A stretch of DNA of 64,000 nt, from positions 62,001-126,000 of the forward strand of contig NZ_NOXG01000003.1 of assembly GCF_003207955.1 (NCBI RefSeq), read 5' to 3'. The notes beneath the pieces are model-generated. The model searched no databases. It worked only from the letters and a program-made list of their open reading frames with translations, and was not told the origin of the DNA. The stretch is from Novacetimonas pomaceti. GTDB taxonomy: Bacteria > Pseudomonadota > Alphaproteobacteria > Acetobacterales > Acetobacteraceae. Numbering within the stretch: the stretch's first letter is position 1; each line of letters begins with the position of its first letter. The position numbers and the translations under genes were made by a program. This document shows, one piece after another, positions 63,007-64,000 of the stretch.

Positions 63007-63834
63007 CTAGATCCGGCGATCGCGCTTGATGCGGTCCCATGCGGCGTTGATCTGCGCGATGCGGGCCACGGCCTGCGCCATCTGCGCCTCGCTCGCGCCA
63101 CGGGCGGCAAGGATGTCGGGATGGTGTTCGCGCACCAGACGCCGCCACATGGCCCGCACCTCGTCATTGCTGGCGGTGCGCGACAGGCCCAGCACGGCAT
63201 AGGCGTCAACCTCGCTCACGCCGGGGCGGGCGCGCCCTTCGCTCGCGCGTTCCCACGCACCGGGGCTCAGGCCGAAGGCGCGATGCACGCGACGCAGGAA
63301 TTCCTCCTCCTGCGCATTGATTTCGCCTGACGGACCGGCATCGGCACGCGCGATGACGAACAGGGAGGCAAGCCCTTCCTCCAGCATTTCGGTGCGGTTG
63401 GAAAATGCCTTGCCCAGTTCGCGGGCAAAGGCCTCGTAATCGTCGGTGCGCTGCCGGGCCATGTCAAACAGGCGCCCGACCTCCTTCATGTTTTCGGCGG
63501 GAACGTTGAACCGGCGCTTGAACGCGTCGATTTCCGCACGGTTGACCGCCCCGTCGCACTTCGCCAGCTTGGCCGACAGGATGATGATGACCAGTCCGTA
63601 CATCTGGTCGCGCTTGCCCATCGCGGCGGCAAGCTTGGCCGCCATGAACGTGGCCGCGCCATTGGGATCGGCATTGGGACGGCCGCCCCAGCGATCGGTC
63701 CAGCCCCCGGCGGGCGTTTCCAGCAACGATCCGTTATCGGCGGCGTGCCCGAGGGCCGTCCCCACAAGGGCGCCAACGGGACCGCCAACCGCGAACCCCG
63801 CGACACCGCCAAACAGTTTTCCCCATATCGCCAT
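63007..63834 (-). CDS. DjlA-like co-chaperone (TerB + J domain)
   Basis: A 275-residue protein. A Gly-rich hydrophobic N-terminus (KLFGGVAGFAVGGPVGALVGTALGHAA) can anchor it to the membrane. The middle (LVIIILSAKLAKCDGAVNRAEIDAFKRRF...) is the TerB-like domain. The last 65 residues are a J domain with DAYAVLGLSRTASNDEVRAMWRRLVREHHPD, including the essential HPD that stimulates DnaK. This order is that of DjlA. Confidence 0.92.
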   Translation of the reverse strand: MAIWGKLFGGVAGFAVGGPVGALVGTALGHAADNGSLLETPAGGWTDRWGGRPNADPNGAATFMAAKLAAAMGKRDQMYGLVIIILSAKLAKCDGAVNRAEIDAFKRRFNVPAENMKEVGRLFDMARQRTDDYEAFARELGKAFSNRTEMLEEGLASLFVIARADAGPSGEINAQEEEFLRRVHRAFGLSPGAWERASEGRARPGVSEVDAYAVLGLSRTASNDEVRAMWRRLVREHHPDILAARGASEAQMAQAVARIAQINAAWDRIKRDRRI

Positions 63835-63869
63835 GTGCAGAACCTAGCACGACGCGCGTGCCAACCCAA

Positions 63870-64000
63870 CTATTCTTGCCTGTTTCCGCTCCCTGCTGGC
63901 GGCAGGGCAGGCATCCATTCCGAAAGGGCCGCAACCCGCAATGCCGAGGCCAGCGCACGCGCCGGATCGCGACCGGCGTCAATGCGCGCGATCAGGATCG
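63870..64000 (-). CDS. C-terminal end of an unidentified gene
   Basis: An open frame enters from the right edge and ends at TAG (63870-63872). Only 43 codons are visible: LIARIDAGRDPARALASALRVAALSEW followed by a Pro/Gly-rich tail. Third positions look coding, and it reads toward the DjlA-like gene with a 35-bp gap. Not enough for identification. Confidence 0.5.
   Translation of the reverse strand, partial: ILIARIDAGRDPARALASALRVAALSEWMPALPPAGSGNRQE

Overview
The window is a high-GC, gene-dense chromosomal segment of an alphaproteobacterium, most likely an acetic acid bacterium (Acetobacteraceae; Komagataeibacter/Gluconacetobacter-like). The main reasons are a single-strand pentose phosphate operon containing a fused transaldolase/glucose-6-phosphate isomerase and a short-type 6-phosphogluconate dehydrogenase, a polyol permease and a mannitol-type dehydrogenase, and protein sequences of alphaproteobacterial type (zapA with its small partner next to fau, a 41-residue L36, an AhpC/AhpD pair under OxyR). 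I see no phage, no transposase gene, no CRISPR array and no toxin or restriction cluster; nearly everything looks like core genome.

Layout. 1-4.8 kb: 5' part of a succinate-semialdehyde dehydrogenase, small envelope proteins, a secreted endonuclease, then rplM-rpsI. 4.8-14 kb: two uncharacterised proteins, tRNA-His, an aminotransferase, the nitrogen pair glnB-glnA, a quinone oxidoreductase, an alpha/beta hydrolase and a TonB-like protein. 14-19 kb: AMP nucleosidase, a YmdB-type phosphoesterase, fau, a candidate 6S RNA, zapA and thiE. 19-26 kb: the elongation factor P gene with both lysylation enzymes (epmA, epmB, efp), an inositol-phosphatase-family gene and a three-gene OmpA / MotA-like / MotB-like envelope cluster. 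26-31 kb: a TPR protein, rpmJ, divergent oxyR and ahpC, ahpD, tRNA-Asp and an old-yellow-enzyme reductase. 31-44 kb: a run of minus-strand genes holding tkt, tal-pgi, gnd, zwf, two HAD phosphatases, pgl, rpiA and gntK. 44-49 kb: an ankyrin protein, hisC, small proteins and a polyol permease. 49-61 kb: periplasmic glucan genes opgG-opgH, and further on opgC, with a ModE-like regulator, a GNAT enzyme, a mannitol-type dehydrogenase, an FUSC protein, a DegP protease and an SGNH hydrolase between. 61-64 kb: the Mrp ATPase, a DjlA-like protein and the end of an unidentified gene.

How it fits together: gluconokinase, Zwf, Pgl, Gnd, RpiA, Tkt and Tal-Pgi give a nearly complete oxidative and non-oxidative pentose phosphate cycle (only ribulose-5-phosphate epimerase is absent here), the main hexose phosphate route in acetic acid bacteria. 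Mannitol dehydrogenase and the polyol permease would feed it.

The most unusual thing in the window is a family of nine dispersed elements of about 115-160 bp, each built around two adjacent hairpins between short inverted ends. Eight of the nine lie between convergently transcribed genes, and every convergent gap longer than 100 bp holds one. In one clear case (26.2 kb) and one weaker case (62.8 kb) the hairpin core is reversed, and at 26.2 kb the flanks keep the usual orientation. Other regulatory structures of note are a perfect 28-bp palindrome ahead of the mannitol-type dehydrogenase and two inverted repeats at the rplM promoter.
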